Virus record (IMG/VR): IMGVR_UViG_3300018014_000013
Location: 1-24,147 of that record
Length of the DNA: 24,147 nt
Origin: a virus
Strand: one strand, 5' to 3'
Shown: positions 1 to 7,649 of the stretch, one piece after another
Numbering within the stretch: the stretch's first letter is position 1
How the letters are laid out: every line of letters begins with the position of its first letter
Notes under the pieces: generated by a model
What the model saw: only the letters and a program-made list of their open reading frames with translations
Database searches by the model: none
Told to the model about the DNA's origin: nothing
Made by a program: the position numbers and the translations under genes

Positions 1-484
1 CGCCCGTGCTGAGGACGATGGTGCCCGGGGTCTGGAGCGCGAAGTTCTGCGCCCCGATCATCTTCTTGTCTTCCTGAATCATGAGCTGGTTCAGGGTGTT
101 GACGGTGGCGATGGCGCGAGCGTCCGCGTAGCCCTTCGCCAGAGCGACCGTCGAACGGGTCACGCGACCCGCGACGGAGTACTCTGCGAACGGGGCCTGC
201 ATGTCCTGCTCGTCAACGACCACGAGGTTACCGGCATAGTCGAATCCGACCGCCGGGTCAGCCTGTGAGGAGTTGACGTTGAGCAGAGCACGCCAGACCG
301 CGAACTTGGCGCCCATGGAGGCGGGCACACGCCGAACCGCATTGCGGAACGGGGTGTCCACCGGGATGAGCGAGATCCACTGGGACAGGTTGTAGCCGAA
401 CAGGCCGGTGGTGTTGAGCACACCAGAGGTCTGAGCCTTCTTGACCTGTTCCAAGGTCTCCTGGGTGATCTGGTCGAAGTCCAC
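1..484 (-). CDS. Major capsid protein, N-terminal part (cut by window edge)
   Basis: About 161 residues are visible, reading leftward from a GTG at 484; the gene runs off the left edge. It would form the icosahedral shell. The start is supported by AAAGGA six bases upstream. The visible part begins VDFDQITQETLEQVKKAQ, a charged helical start as in capsid N-arms. It continues with GLFGYNLSQWISLIP, a proline- and arginine-containing stretch (VDTPFRNAVRRVP), and a helix ending MIQEDKKMIGAQNF. This agrees with HK97-fold capsid proteins of actinophages. The call rests mainly on position, directly downstream of terminase, portal, MuF, protease and scaffold genes in the usual order. Without the C-terminal half I cannot verify the fold. 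Confidence 0.8.
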   Translation of the reverse strand, partial: MDFDQITQETLEQVKKAQTSGVLNTTGLFGYNLSQWISLIPVDTPFRNAVRRVPASMGAKFAVWRALLNVNSSQADPAVGFDYAGNLVVVDEQDMQAPFAEYSVAGRVTRSTVALAKGYADARAIATVNTLNQLMIQEDKKMIGAQNFALQTPGTIVLSTG

Positions 485-515
485 GATGTTTCCTTTCGTG
501 TGGGTGATGGGAGGG

Positions 516-1958
516 TTACTGGCCGGCGAGGTGCTGGCGGAGCATGAGCGAGGTCAACTCGCGACCCTTCTGGGCGCGCTTGACCTCGTCCGTGGCATCC
601 TCCATCTCCTTGCGGACCTTGGCGATCTCCGGGGTCTCACTGGGGCTCTGGTTGCGGAGCACCATGTGGCCGCCGTCGATCGGTCGGAGGTTGGCGCCGC
701 CCTGCGGCAGCGCGCTCACTCGTGGCCCACCCGCCGCCGGGAAGTGCCCCACCATCTCGATCTGCTCCCTCAGCTCCTTGACAACCTTCTCGGTGTCCTC
801 GTGAGCTGCCTTGAGCGCCTTCGAGACGGCGGCTTCGACTGCCAGCGTCAGGGGGTCGGGGTTTTCGGGGGTGTCCTGGGCCTTCGCCACGGGGGCGGCT
901 CCGGGAGCCTGCCCAGAGGCGTTGGAGGTCGCTGGCGCCGTGGCACCAGGCTGGGCCGCAGCGGCGGCGTCAGGGGCAGCAGGGGGCGGCGTGGTGCCAT
1001 CGTCGGCAGGCGTGTCGTCCACTTCTTCTGCGGGCTTCCCAGCGGCCGTGGTGACGAGGTCGTCCGGGTCCACCACGCCGATGAGGTCACCGTTGGCGTT
1101 GTAGCAGGCGACCATCGGGTCGTCCTTGGCCTTCTTGACCCGGATCGCGGCCCACGGCAGGAACGCCGACTGGGCGGTGATGCCGAGGTCGGACTTGTCG
1201 GACTTGTAGACGCGGAGCAACGGCTCCTCGGGGGTCGTGGGCTCCATGGGCGGCTCCTTGCTCTTGGCAACGGCCTCGTCCACCGCTGGAGCGGCGGGCA
1301 GGGAGGCCAGAACGGCGGTGATCTTGTCGCTGGCGTCACGCAACAGCGATTCGTTGGCAGCGGAGAGCACGCGCCCGGCCTTCTTGACGGCCCGCAGCGT
1401 GGCGATGGTGTCGCAGGCTTCCCCCAACCCCTCGTGGGCGGTGAGCGCCTTCATGACGTCCTGCGCTACCTCGTCGGCCTCAACCTGTTCGCCCACCGCG
1501 AAGGGGGCGAGGATGCCGAGAACCCAGTCAAGGGCTTCCGCGGCACCTTCAAGGTCGTAGGCGTTGTCGGCGTCCGCGCCGTCGCCGTTGCCGGAGGCGA
1601 CTTCCTGTGCCTCGCGATCCGCGAGCGTCTCCACGGCGATCTTCACCCGCGTGACGATGGCGGTCCACTTGGCGGCGGTGTCGGCGTCGATCTGCTCCCA
1701 ACCGGGGCTACCAGGGACGGCAGTCTCAGCGGTGGCAGGGTTGCCGACGAGAACCTCTCCGGCGTCCAGGTCCACATCGCCGTCGGCCTTCACGACGGGC
1801 TCGGTCGGGGTGTCCACGGGTGGCGCCACTGGCGCCTCGGTACGTGCGCGCATGGGCGTCTCCTGTGATTTGGCGACTTCACCGACCTCCGCGCCGGCGT
1901 CATCGAATAGGGATTGCATTGCCTGGCACTTGGCAACAGGCTCCAACTTCTCGGCCAT
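516..1958 (-). CDS. Scaffold-like head protein, acidic and proline/alanine-rich
   Basis: 480 residues starting at ATG 1958, with an AAAGGAGG ribosome site seven bases upstream. It lies between the protease side of the head operon and the capsid gene, where scaffolding proteins sit. The sequence is acidic and low-complexity, rich in Ala, Pro, Asp and Glu. One compact segment in the middle (LLRVYKSDKSD to GVVDPDDLV) resembles a short repeat seen in phage capsid-assembly proteins. The last 110 residues look coiled-coil, with KVVKELREQIEMV and KVRKEMEDATDEVKRAQKG; a C-terminal charged helix is typical of scaffold domains that bind capsid. The tetrapeptide VAK(S/A/C) occurs four times (near residues 8, 28, 231 and 358) and could be a processing site. 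The function is inferred from position and composition. Confidence 0.65.
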   Translation of the reverse strand: MAEKLEPVAKCQAMQSLFDDAGAEVGEVAKSQETPMRARTEAPVAPPVDTPTEPVVKADGDVDLDAGEVLVGNPATAETAVPGSPGWEQIDADTAAKWTAIVTRVKIAVETLADREAQEVASGNGDGADADNAYDLEGAAEALDWVLGILAPFAVGEQVEADEVAQDVMKALTAHEGLGEACDTIATLRAVKKAGRVLSAANESLLRDASDKITAVLASLPAAPAVDEAVAKSKEPPMEPTTPEEPLLRVYKSDKSDLGITAQSAFLPWAAIRVKKAKDDPMVACYNANGDLIGVVDPDDLVTTAAGKPAEEVDDTPADDGTTPPPAAPDAAAAAQPGATAPATSNASGQAPGAAPVAKAQDTPENPDPLTLAVEAAVSKALKAAHEDTEKVVKELREQIEMVGHFPAAGGPRVSALPQGGANLRPIDGGHMVLRNQSPSETPEIAKVRKEMEDATDEVKRAQKGRELTSLMLRQHLAGQ

Positions 1959-1971
1959 CCTTGGGCCTCCT

Positions 1972-2418
1972 TTACGAACCCGAGCCGAGGGCCGGGAAGT
2001 TGCCGCCCGCGGTGGACTTGGGATCGCGCCGTTTGAGTTCGGCGCAAATCTGGTTGTACATCCACTTCAGATCACCGTAGGTCGTACCGTGGGGCAGGTT
2101 GCCCGATGCCGCATATTGCGACAGCCGCCGGCACGCGCTACCGAGATCATGGGCGGAGTTCTTGCTGGTGTCCTTGATGTCGGACGAGAATTTGTCCTTG
2201 GCGGCCTGGGTGACACCCTTGTACTTCGGCGCCGGCTTCCTCTCAGCCTTGCGGATGCGTTCGATGGATGCCGGGTCCTGGCGTTCGTCGGCCTTGATGA
2301 CCACGAACCGCATTCCAGAGGCGGGACCGCTGACGATGTCCACCTCGGGAATCTCGGCGTCGAACATCTCTCGCGCCTTCACAACGCCCTCTTCCTCGGG
2401 GTCGATTCCGTCAGTCAT
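1972..2418 (-). CDS. Hypothetical head-operon protein, 148 aa
   Basis: The start is ATG 2418, which overlaps the stop of the protease gene by four bases (ATGA), so translational coupling is likely. A longer reading to 2478 would run inside the protease gene and is not needed. The N-terminus is acidic (MTDGIDPEEEG). The C-terminal half is basic and helical: SSDIKDTSKNSAHDLGSACR, then YGDLKWMYNQICAELKRRD. The helix-turn-helix-like tail and the location between protease and scaffold suggest a capsid-assembly accessory. No catalytic motif is visible and I do not recognise the family. Confidence 0.75.
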   Translation of the reverse strand: MTDGIDPEEEGVVKAREMFDAEIPEVDIVSGPASGMRFVVIKADERQDPASIERIRKAERKPAPKYKGVTQAAKDKFSSDIKDTSKNSAHDLGSACRRLSQYAASGNLPHGTTYGDLKWMYNQICAELKRRDPKSTAGGNFPALGSGS

Positions 2419-3014
2419 GCGTCGTCTCCTATCGGGGCCGGACGTATCCGTCTCTTTGCCCCTCCATCCATCGACCAACCGTCCGCCTTCTGGCTGAGAA
2501 CCATCTCGAACCCGGGCTCATCGAGCAGCCCGCCCAGCACCCAGTACCCGGACTTGATGACTTGTTCGTTGCCGTCGATGTCCTTGGTCACCCAGTCGGG
2601 TGCGCCGTCTGGCCAGATGTAGCTCTCCACGATCTCGGCGTGCCCCTCGACGCCAGCGTGGAACCAGCCCACCCGGCGGTGCTTCCGTACGTAGTCCCAC
2701 GCCACGCGCTCGAGGTTTTCCTTGCTCATCCACTCTTTGTGGCCGTCTGCCCGGTCGGGGTAGTAGGCGACACCGAGCACGAATCGCTTGGGGTTGTCGG
2801 GCGCGGCCAGCCGCTTCTCGACGGCCTCGGGTTCGTTCTCGACGGGAGAGGTCAGGGCGGCCAGCGAGGCCACGATGTTCTGGGCCACTTGCTCAGGCGT
2901 AAGCCCCTGAGCGTCGGCCGCCGCCTGGACGTCGCCCAGCGTCAGGTTGGCGTCGTTGTCGTGGTCATCGGTCGGGCTGCCGCCCGCGAGGGCGCATCCG
3001 CAGCTAACACACAA
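2415..3014 (-). CDS. Prohead maturation protease, XkdF-like (peptidase S78 type)
   Basis: 199 residues if translation starts at TTG 3014. An upstream in-frame TTG at 3020 touches the GGAGG box, while 3014 lies seven bases from it, so 3014 is preferred. The middle of the protein matches the XkdF-type serine protease layout: VLGVAYYPDRADGHKEWMSK, then RRVGWFHAGVEGHAEIVESY, then KADGWSMDGGAKRR. The likely catalytic residues are His119 and Ser181, with Glu130 a possible third member by analogy with herpesvirus and HK97-type prohead proteases. The N-terminus carries CVSCGCA followed by an acidic DDHDN patch and a helical segment. It should cleave scaffold and capsid proteins during head maturation, as its position between the MuF and scaffold genes indicates. 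Confidence 0.82.
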   Translation of the reverse strand: MCVSCGCALAGGSPTDDHDNDANLTLGDVQAAADAQGLTPEQVAQNIVASLAALTSPVENEPEAVEKRLAAPDNPKRFVLGVAYYPDRADGHKEWMSKENLERVAWDYVRKHRRVGWFHAGVEGHAEIVESYIWPDGAPDWVTKDIDGNEQVIKSGYWVLGGLLDEPGFEMVLSQKADGWSMDGGAKRRIRPAPIGDDA

Positions 3015-3033
3015 GGCCAATCCTCCTGGGAGG

Positions 3034-3084
3034 CTAAGAGGCGGAGATGTACGGCGGTCCCGCGGTGTTGCCGGGGACGTTCAT
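3034..3084 (-). CDS. Putative 16-aa micro-ORF bridging two head genes
   Basis: ATG 3084 overlaps the MuF stop codon by four bases (ATGA). The frame reads MNVPGNTAGPPYISAS and stops at TAG, 20 bases before the protease start. It fills the one sizeable gap in an otherwise overlapping operon. It may serve only to carry ribosomes across to the next gene. There is no evidence for a functional peptide. Confidence 0.3.
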   Translation of the reverse strand: MNVPGNTAGPPYISAS

Positions 3085-3878
3085 GTGTCCGACTGATCGC
3101 TCGCGCCCGGCTGGTCAGGAAGATCGGCGGGACTGCAACTGCACCGGCATCGCGGATGCTGGGGGGGCTCCGAGACACCGCCGGGGAAGTCCTCACCCAG
3201 CGCGATGATCCCCGCGTCCGCGTTCGCCTGGCAGTCGTCGCAGGGATCGGCGGCCACAAGCCACTCAACCCCGGTGACCCCGTTGGCGGCGTAGGTCTGC
3301 ATCGACGCCTGGGAGGACGCCCGGCAGGCTTCGGTGTCAGCGATCATGTAGGCGCGGGAGGCGTCACCGCCGACGTAATCCCGGAGACCCATGGCGATAG
3401 AATCCATCGAGGCACCCGAGGCCACCCCTGCGGCGATCTGAGATCCGATCTGGTCGATGGTGGACGAGGCGAGACCTTGGAGCGTGAACCCGAGGCCCGA
3501 GAGCACCGCGTCCAGCCCGGGATCGCTGATCGTCGCCGCGGCGCCGGCCCATCCGGGCGTCCACGCCCCCCAGTCGGTGGATTGCATCGCCGGGGGAAGA
3601 TTGCCCGCCTGGTTGGCGCTGAGGTTGGTCGGTCCTGCCTTGGCGACCCGCGTGGGGATCTGGGAGGCCGCGATCAGTGCCCCACCCATCCAGGCATCCC
3701 TTACTGCTGCAGTAAGGATAGGCTCCAAGGTATCCATATCGAGGTCGGCAGGGGAAGGATGGGCGAGCCACGCACTCCCCGCTGGCAAGCTGTCCGCCAA
3801 CGCCTTTGCGATCAGCGGGGCGTAATGCCCCACGATCTGCCCCATGAGCGCGTCATGGGGATGCTGGGCCTTGGTCAC
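3081..3878 (-). CDS. MuF-like minor head protein (SPP1 gp7 family type)
   Basis: 265 residues from GTG 3878, overlapping the portal stop by four bases (GTGA). The C-terminal third holds the signature of MuF/SPP1 gp7 proteins: EACRASSQASMQTYAANG, then EWLVAADPCDDCQANAD, then PPQHPRCRCSCSP. The CxxC pair and the PxHPxCRC motif are the diagnostic parts and probably bind metal. Members of this family sit inside the capsid near the portal and help assembly or accompany the DNA. The N-terminal half is helical and glycine/alanine-rich. Location directly after the portal gene is classical. A VAKAGP segment near residue 78 echoes the VAK motif found in the portal and scaffold proteins. Confidence 0.85.
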   Translation of the reverse strand: MTKAQHPHDALMGQIVGHYAPLIAKALADSLPAGSAWLAHPSPADLDMDTLEPILTAAVRDAWMGGALIAASQIPTRVAKAGPTNLSANQAGNLPPAMQSTDWGAWTPGWAGAAATISDPGLDAVLSGLGFTLQGLASSTIDQIGSQIAAGVASGASMDSIAMGLRDYVGGDASRAYMIADTEACRASSQASMQTYAANGVTGVEWLVAADPCDDCQANADAGIIALGEDFPGGVSEPPQHPRCRCSCSPADLPDQPGASDQSDT

Positions 3879-5752
3879 CCGAAAGGGTTTTCGCGCGTCG
3901 CGGCCTCCGCGAAGATCGCGTCCACCTGAGCCCGGGTGGTGGCACCTTCCAGCGCCTTGGTGATGCGTTCCAACACATCATCTGGGATCACCGTCGAGGC
4001 GAACGCCCGGAGCGGCTTACCGGCCTTGACCCGGTTGCGGGCGAAGTCACGCCAGCGGGCGAGCTCCTTGGCGACCGCTTCCTCGTCGTCCTCATCCTCG
4101 CCTGTCCCGAGGTCGTAGCCCGTCATCCCGGTCTGAGCGGTGACGCCCGCTGTCTCGCTCTTGGCGACGGCCGGAATGGTACTGGACGGCGGTGGGTTCA
4201 AGTTCTCGGCCTGCGGGAAGCGTGGTTCGTCAGGATTGAAGGCCGCCACCGTGGCACCCGGAGTGTTCAGCGTCTTGCCGGGAATCAGGCCGGCCACAGC
4301 ATCGATCGGCTTGACGCCAGTGTCCACCAGGGGAATGCTCTCCACTGGTGCCCCCGTCTCGGGGTCGATCGGGCCAGCGATGGCCAGCATGTTGGCGGCA
4401 GGAATCCAGCCACCGTGGGCGGTGATAAGTCCACGGGGCAGGGGTCGCTCATTGTCAACGGGAAGCCCGAACATTTCCGTACGCATGTCGTCAGGGCCGA
4501 CGGCCGCGTGCTGAATGCCGATCGCCCAGACCTGAGCCTCAGAGACGCGATCCTCCTTCTCGGCGGCGTAGGTGGTCTGCATCTTCACCGGCAGCCCCAG
4601 GTCGTTCTGGAGGTAGTCGGTGAAGATGCCGTCGACGTGCTCCGCGAGGGGCCGGTCAGAGACGCGCTCCTGCACATCCATCTGGGTGTCGGCGGTGGCG
4701 CGGTTCACGTCCTGGGTGATGCCCACGTCCTCGGGGACCACGCCAAAGGCCGCACACGTCTTGCGGGCCAACCAGAGGTAGGCGTCCTCGTCGAACGCCT
4801 GCTGGCGGTTGGCGGTGAACCTGAAGCCCGACGGGACGATGTGAACCTGAACCTTGACCTTCTGGTCCTGCCCGAGCTTGGCGTTGAGCCGATCTTCGAG
4901 TTCCTGCTGGGCCGCGGGGTCGGTCATCTCGGACGGAGCCTCACCGAAGCCGCCGGGGATGTTGCCGTCCGTCCAGTAGTCCAACAGCCCCATCGTCATC
5001 CGCATGTCGGTGTTGGCGGTGAGCAGCACGTCCTCGATGGGTGCCTGCCCGTAGGGGCTGTCCGGACGCGGCCAGAACGGCTGGTAGATAAGGTCGGTCG
5101 CCTGCTGCCAGTCGAAAGGCAGCCCCAGGACGAACTGCACGAAAGCGGGGGCCGGAGGGGTGGGGGTGCGGCCGTCATAGTCCACCAGGGGGGCGATGCT
5201 GGTCCCGTCCACCACGTCCAGCGCATAGACGCGACCGCTCACGTCCCGCCGCTTATACAGGCTCCCGGCGTCGTAGGTGAACATGTCCCAGAGGTACTTG
5301 GCGATAAATGACTTGTAGGGCGTGATCCCATCTGGCCTGGCGATGGCCGCCCTTCCCGCCTTGATGGCGGAGGTCAGGTCGCCACTCTCCCCGTCGGCGG
5401 GTACAATGGACCAGTCGAACGACCGGAAGCTGTCGATGCGCCGCTTGCGACAGATCCGCGCCCAGTCGTACGAGTAGCAGATCTGTCCGATGGTGTCGAA
5501 GCTCACCAGCCCGTTCCGGGGCCGAGTGGAGATGTTGAAGCCGGTCTGGTAGTCCCAGGCCCTCGGCTCGCCGCCGTAACTCAGCCACGGTGCCAGCGGC
5601 GTCCCCGGTGAGAACGGGCGCTGGTAGCCCATGCCCTGAATGTCCATGCTCGCCTGCGTCGCGGGGTCGGGGCTCTTGCCGGCGTTGGGCACGAAGATGG
5701 TCGAGGCAGCCTCCTTGGCCACCCGGGTCACCTGGAAAGGACCGATCTTCAC
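3875..5752 (-). CDS. Portal protein
   Basis: 625 residues from GTG 5752, overlapping the terminase stop (GTGA). The portal forms the dodecameric DNA gate at one capsid vertex. Family-like segments in order are WARICRKRRIDSFRSFDWSI near residue 97, KYLWDMFTYDAGSLYKRRD near 150, the conserved YGQAPIEDVLLTANTDMRMT near 235, and WLARKTCAAFGVVPEDVGIT near 327. These match the stem and wing regions of HK97/SPP1-type portals of actinophages. The C-terminal 150 residues are an acidic, proline-rich extension (GEDEDDEEAVAKELARW) that ends in a helical domain, longer than in minimal portals. Two VAK motifs occur, one at the extreme N-terminus. Confidence 0.9.
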   Translation of the reverse strand: MKIGPFQVTRVAKEAASTIFVPNAGKSPDPATQASMDIQGMGYQRPFSPGTPLAPWLSYGGEPRAWDYQTGFNISTRPRNGLVSFDTIGQICYSYDWARICRKRRIDSFRSFDWSIVPADGESGDLTSAIKAGRAAIARPDGITPYKSFIAKYLWDMFTYDAGSLYKRRDVSGRVYALDVVDGTSIAPLVDYDGRTPTPPAPAFVQFVLGLPFDWQQATDLIYQPFWPRPDSPYGQAPIEDVLLTANTDMRMTMGLLDYWTDGNIPGGFGEAPSEMTDPAAQQELEDRLNAKLGQDQKVKVQVHIVPSGFRFTANRQQAFDEDAYLWLARKTCAAFGVVPEDVGITQDVNRATADTQMDVQERVSDRPLAEHVDGIFTDYLQNDLGLPVKMQTTYAAEKEDRVSEAQVWAIGIQHAAVGPDDMRTEMFGLPVDNERPLPRGLITAHGGWIPAANMLAIAGPIDPETGAPVESIPLVDTGVKPIDAVAGLIPGKTLNTPGATVAAFNPDEPRFPQAENLNPPPSSTIPAVAKSETAGVTAQTGMTGYDLGTGEDEDDEEAVAKELARWRDFARNRVKAGKPLRAFASTVIPDDVLERITKALEGATTRAQVDAIFAEAATRENPFG

Positions 5753-7206
5753 GCTGCCTCCTTGGGCTCGTTACAGAGCGTGCATAGGCCGTCTCGCCAG
5801 AGGTGGTGGCCGTTCGGACGTCCGGGGCAGGTGGTCGCCGCCCTAGCCTCGGTCTGAGCGGCCAGGAAGGCGAGGTAGTTCTCGCCAGCCGCCCCACCCG
5901 CGAGGTTGAGCCACGAGACGGCCCACACTAGGGCGTCCATGCGCCCCGGGGACCACCCACTCTCAGGGGTCCACGAGATGAGTTCGTCCTCGAGCTTGGC
6001 CAACTGCCCGACGTGGTGAACCCGGCCCTGCTCGTACAGGGCGGCCACAGGCTCGGCACGCTGGCGCTTGGACCGGCTGGCGGTGACGATCTCAACCGGG
6101 ACCGTCTTATCCACGGCCTTGATGGTCTCCACCACCATGAGGCCGCCGTAGTTGCCCTCAGCGACGATCTTGTCGGCGCCGAACTCGCGGTAGGCCGCCA
6201 CAGCGCGACGTGCCCACTCGGCGGGGGAGGCGGTGACCGTGCGATCCGCGAGCACGTAGCCGTGGCCATCGATGCCCTTGCCGACGACAACGATGCCGCA
6301 CTCATCGGCGCCCTTGCTGTCGGACCCGCTCGGGTCCACCCCCACCACCAGGCGGCGCATCTCGGGGGGAACCTCGACGCGACCAGTCAAGAGCCTGCCG
6401 TCGTCACCCTCACGGTCCCGGAACAGTTCCAGGGTCCACAAGGCGCCCGGCACGTCCTCTAGCAACTCTGCCATCAACTCCTGGCGCCCGATCCGGGTGC
6501 CCTCATACGTTCCGATGGTCTGCTGCCGGTACAGCGGGGTCAGGTTGTCAAGGTTGTCGTAGGTCGTCCACGTCACCGTTCGCGTCGTCGGAAGCGAGCG
6601 GATCACCCGGGTCAGGGCGTTCTGCTGCGGTGTCGTGGTCACCACCACTCTCGGGTCGGTGCCCTCGCTCATGGTCAGCATGAGCATCGTCCAGGCGGTG
6701 TCCTGAGCGTCACCCTTGCGGGCGTCTGTCCAAGCCGCCACCTCATCACACCAGGCGGTGTCATGGCCAGGGCCGCGGAGAGAGGCCGGCACCTCGGCGC
6801 TGTAGGTGTGAGCTACGGCGCCGTTCGGCCAGGTCACCTGTGACATCGTCGGATGGTAGACGGGCCGGAAGTCGTCAAAGCTACAGGCGAGGATGCCGCT
6901 CGGCCCCTCGACCATGACATCTCGGACGGCCGCTGGCGTCCTTCCAACTAGGGCGATGCTCTTGGCCCGCCCATTCCTGACCCGGTCGTTGATCCACTCG
7001 GCGCCGGCCCGCGTCTTCCCTCCCCGCCTGCCGGCGAGGATGTACCAGACCACCCAGACGCCCTCGGGCGGATGCTGGAGGGTTCGCGCGTGCTTCCCGA
7101 AGCCGTCGTGGGGCTTGCCGTCGCAGTCGGGGCGGTCGCAGTACCAGCGAGATCGGGCACGGGCGGGAGGATCGAGGGCGTCGGCCTGTAGCGTCCAAAG
7201 AGACAA
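5749..7206 (-). CDS. terL: Terminase large subunit (packaging ATPase and nuclease)
   Basis: 485 residues starting at a rare TTG (7206), supported by CGGAGG eight bases upstream. It powers DNA packaging and cuts concatemers. Walker A is AGRRGGKT at residues 58-65. The Walker B-like segment TAWCDEVAAW has its Asp-Glu pair near 154-155. The RNase H-like nuclease domain shows VVGVDPSGSD (Asp291), KIVAEGNYGG (Glu350) and GRMDALVWAV (Asp424). Two extra clusters are unusual: an N-terminal CDRPDCDGKPHDGFGKH before the ATPase, and a C-terminal CPGRPNGHHLW...CTLC that looks like a zinc knuckle. The gene heads the head operon, directly downstream of the tRNA block. Confidence 0.93.
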   Translation of the reverse strand: MSLWTLQADALDPPARARSRWYCDRPDCDGKPHDGFGKHARTLQHPPEGVWVVWYILAGRRGGKTRAGAEWINDRVRNGRAKSIALVGRTPAAVRDVMVEGPSGILACSFDDFRPVYHPTMSQVTWPNGAVAHTYSAEVPASLRGPGHDTAWCDEVAAWTDARKGDAQDTAWTMLMLTMSEGTDPRVVVTTTPQQNALTRVIRSLPTTRTVTWTTYDNLDNLTPLYRQQTIGTYEGTRIGRQELMAELLEDVPGALWTLELFRDREGDDGRLLTGRVEVPPEMRRLVVGVDPSGSDSKGADECGIVVVGKGIDGHGYVLADRTVTASPAEWARRAVAAYREFGADKIVAEGNYGGLMVVETIKAVDKTVPVEIVTASRSKRQRAEPVAALYEQGRVHHVGQLAKLEDELISWTPESGWSPGRMDALVWAVSWLNLAGGAAGENYLAFLAAQTEARAATTCPGRPNGHHLWRDGLCTLCNEPKEAA

Positions 7207-7228
7207 GCGGTTTGCCTCCGTGGGACGG

Positions 7229-7329
7229 TCCCGGCCGTCGGGGCGGCGCCTACGTCCCTTGCTCCTGGTTCCGATGGTGACAGGTGGGTTACGCCTGGCA
7301 GCCGTGCTCCCCGACGGTTGGTCCGGTTC
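7229..7329 (-). repeat. Bracket repeat, copy A (upstream of terminase)
   Basis: This copy shares a 21-base block (7229-7249) and a 22-base block (7308-7329) with copy B at 7728-7837; the 58 bases between the blocks are not shared. In each copy the blocks contain CCGTCGGGG and CCCCGACGG, which can pair. After a four-base bulge (AGCA here), CGGC pairs with GCCG. This would give a hairpin about 100 nt long with a large variable loop in leftward transcripts. There is no following U-run, so it is not a standard terminator. It sits between the last tRNA and terL. The role is unknown: RNA structure, processing site or recombination boundary. Confidence 0.6.
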
Positions 7330-7332
7330 GTA

Positions 7333-7408
7333 TGGCGCCCCCGCGGGGAGTCGAACCAGCGGCCACTCGGTTAAGAGCCGAGCGCTCTGACCTCTGAGCT
7401 ACGGGTGC
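7333..7408 (-). tRNA. tRNA-Lys(CTT), mismatched and possibly chimeric 3' half
   Basis: The acceptor 5' strand GCACCCG, the D-arm GCTC/GAGC and the anticodon arm CTCGG/CCGAG (loop CTCTTAA, anticodon CTT) are all good. CCA is encoded. The T-stem does not close: GCTGG faces CCCCG, with three mismatches around a normal TTCGACT loop. The acceptor has an A3-G70 mismatch. The 3' part (CCCCG CGGGGGC G CCA) would fit a different tRNA with T-stem CGGGG and acceptor GCCCCCG. This suggests recombination at the shared TTCGACTCC. It may be non-functional. Confidence 0.7.
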
Positions 7409-7416
7409 CTGGCGCG

Positions 7417-7492
7417 TGGTGCACCCGGCTGGAGTCGAACCAGCGGCCCACCGGGTAAAGGCCGGCAGCTCTGTCCGCTGAGCTACGGGTGC
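7417..7492 (-). tRNA. tRNA-Lys(TTT) with C33
   Basis: A complete 76-base cloverleaf. The acceptor is GCACCCG/CGGGTGC with A73 and encoded CCA, the D-arm is GCTC/GAGC, and the T-arm is GCTGG/CCAGC around TTCGACT. The anticodon stem GCCGG/CCGGT encloses the loop CCTTTAC, so the anticodon is TTT (Lys, AAA). Position 33 is C instead of the almost universal U. It lies one base from the tRNA-Ile gene, so the transcript must be cut between them. Confidence 0.88.
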
Positions 7493-7493
7493 A

Positions 7494-7570
7494 TGGTACC
7501 CAGGGGAGGGGTCGAACCTCCGACCTCCGGCATATCAGGCCGACGCTCTGTCCGGCTGAGCTACCCGGGC
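7494..7570 (-). tRNA. tRNA-Ile(GAT)
   Basis: A complete 77-base cloverleaf. The acceptor GCCCGGG/CCTGGGT has two G-T wobbles, the D-arm is GCTC/GAGC, and the T-arm is GGAGG/CCTCC around TTCGACC. The anticodon stem TCGGC/GCCGG encloses loop CTGATAT, giving anticodon GAT with normal U33. CCA is encoded. It reads codon AUC, common in GC-rich genes. Confidence 0.92.
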
Positions 7571-7649
7571 CCGTAGTGCGCCTGCCGCTCGCGTGGCGCG
7601 GTTCGAGGCCCACCTGCCGTGTGGGCGACGCACCGCCGTCAGTGTACCG

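Noticed and set aside
441-1868. Long plus-strand ORF of 475 codons opposite the scaffold gene
   Set aside because: It mirrors the minus-strand scaffold gene, has glycine/arginine-rich shadow composition and no ribosome site or domain.
2562-3929. Long plus-strand ORF across the protease and MuF genes
   Set aside because: It spans parts of two clear minus-strand genes and has no recognisable domain; it is a GC-rich shadow.
7417-7492. Reading the tRNA-Lys anticodon one base later as TTA (an ochre suppressor with U33)
   Set aside because: The five-pair anticodon stem GCCGG/CCGGT fixes the loop as CCTTTAC, so the anticodon is TTT with C33.
7571-7649. Possible fifth tRNA around GGTTCGAGG on the plus strand
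   Set aside because: No T-stem, acceptor or anticodon arm can be formed around it.
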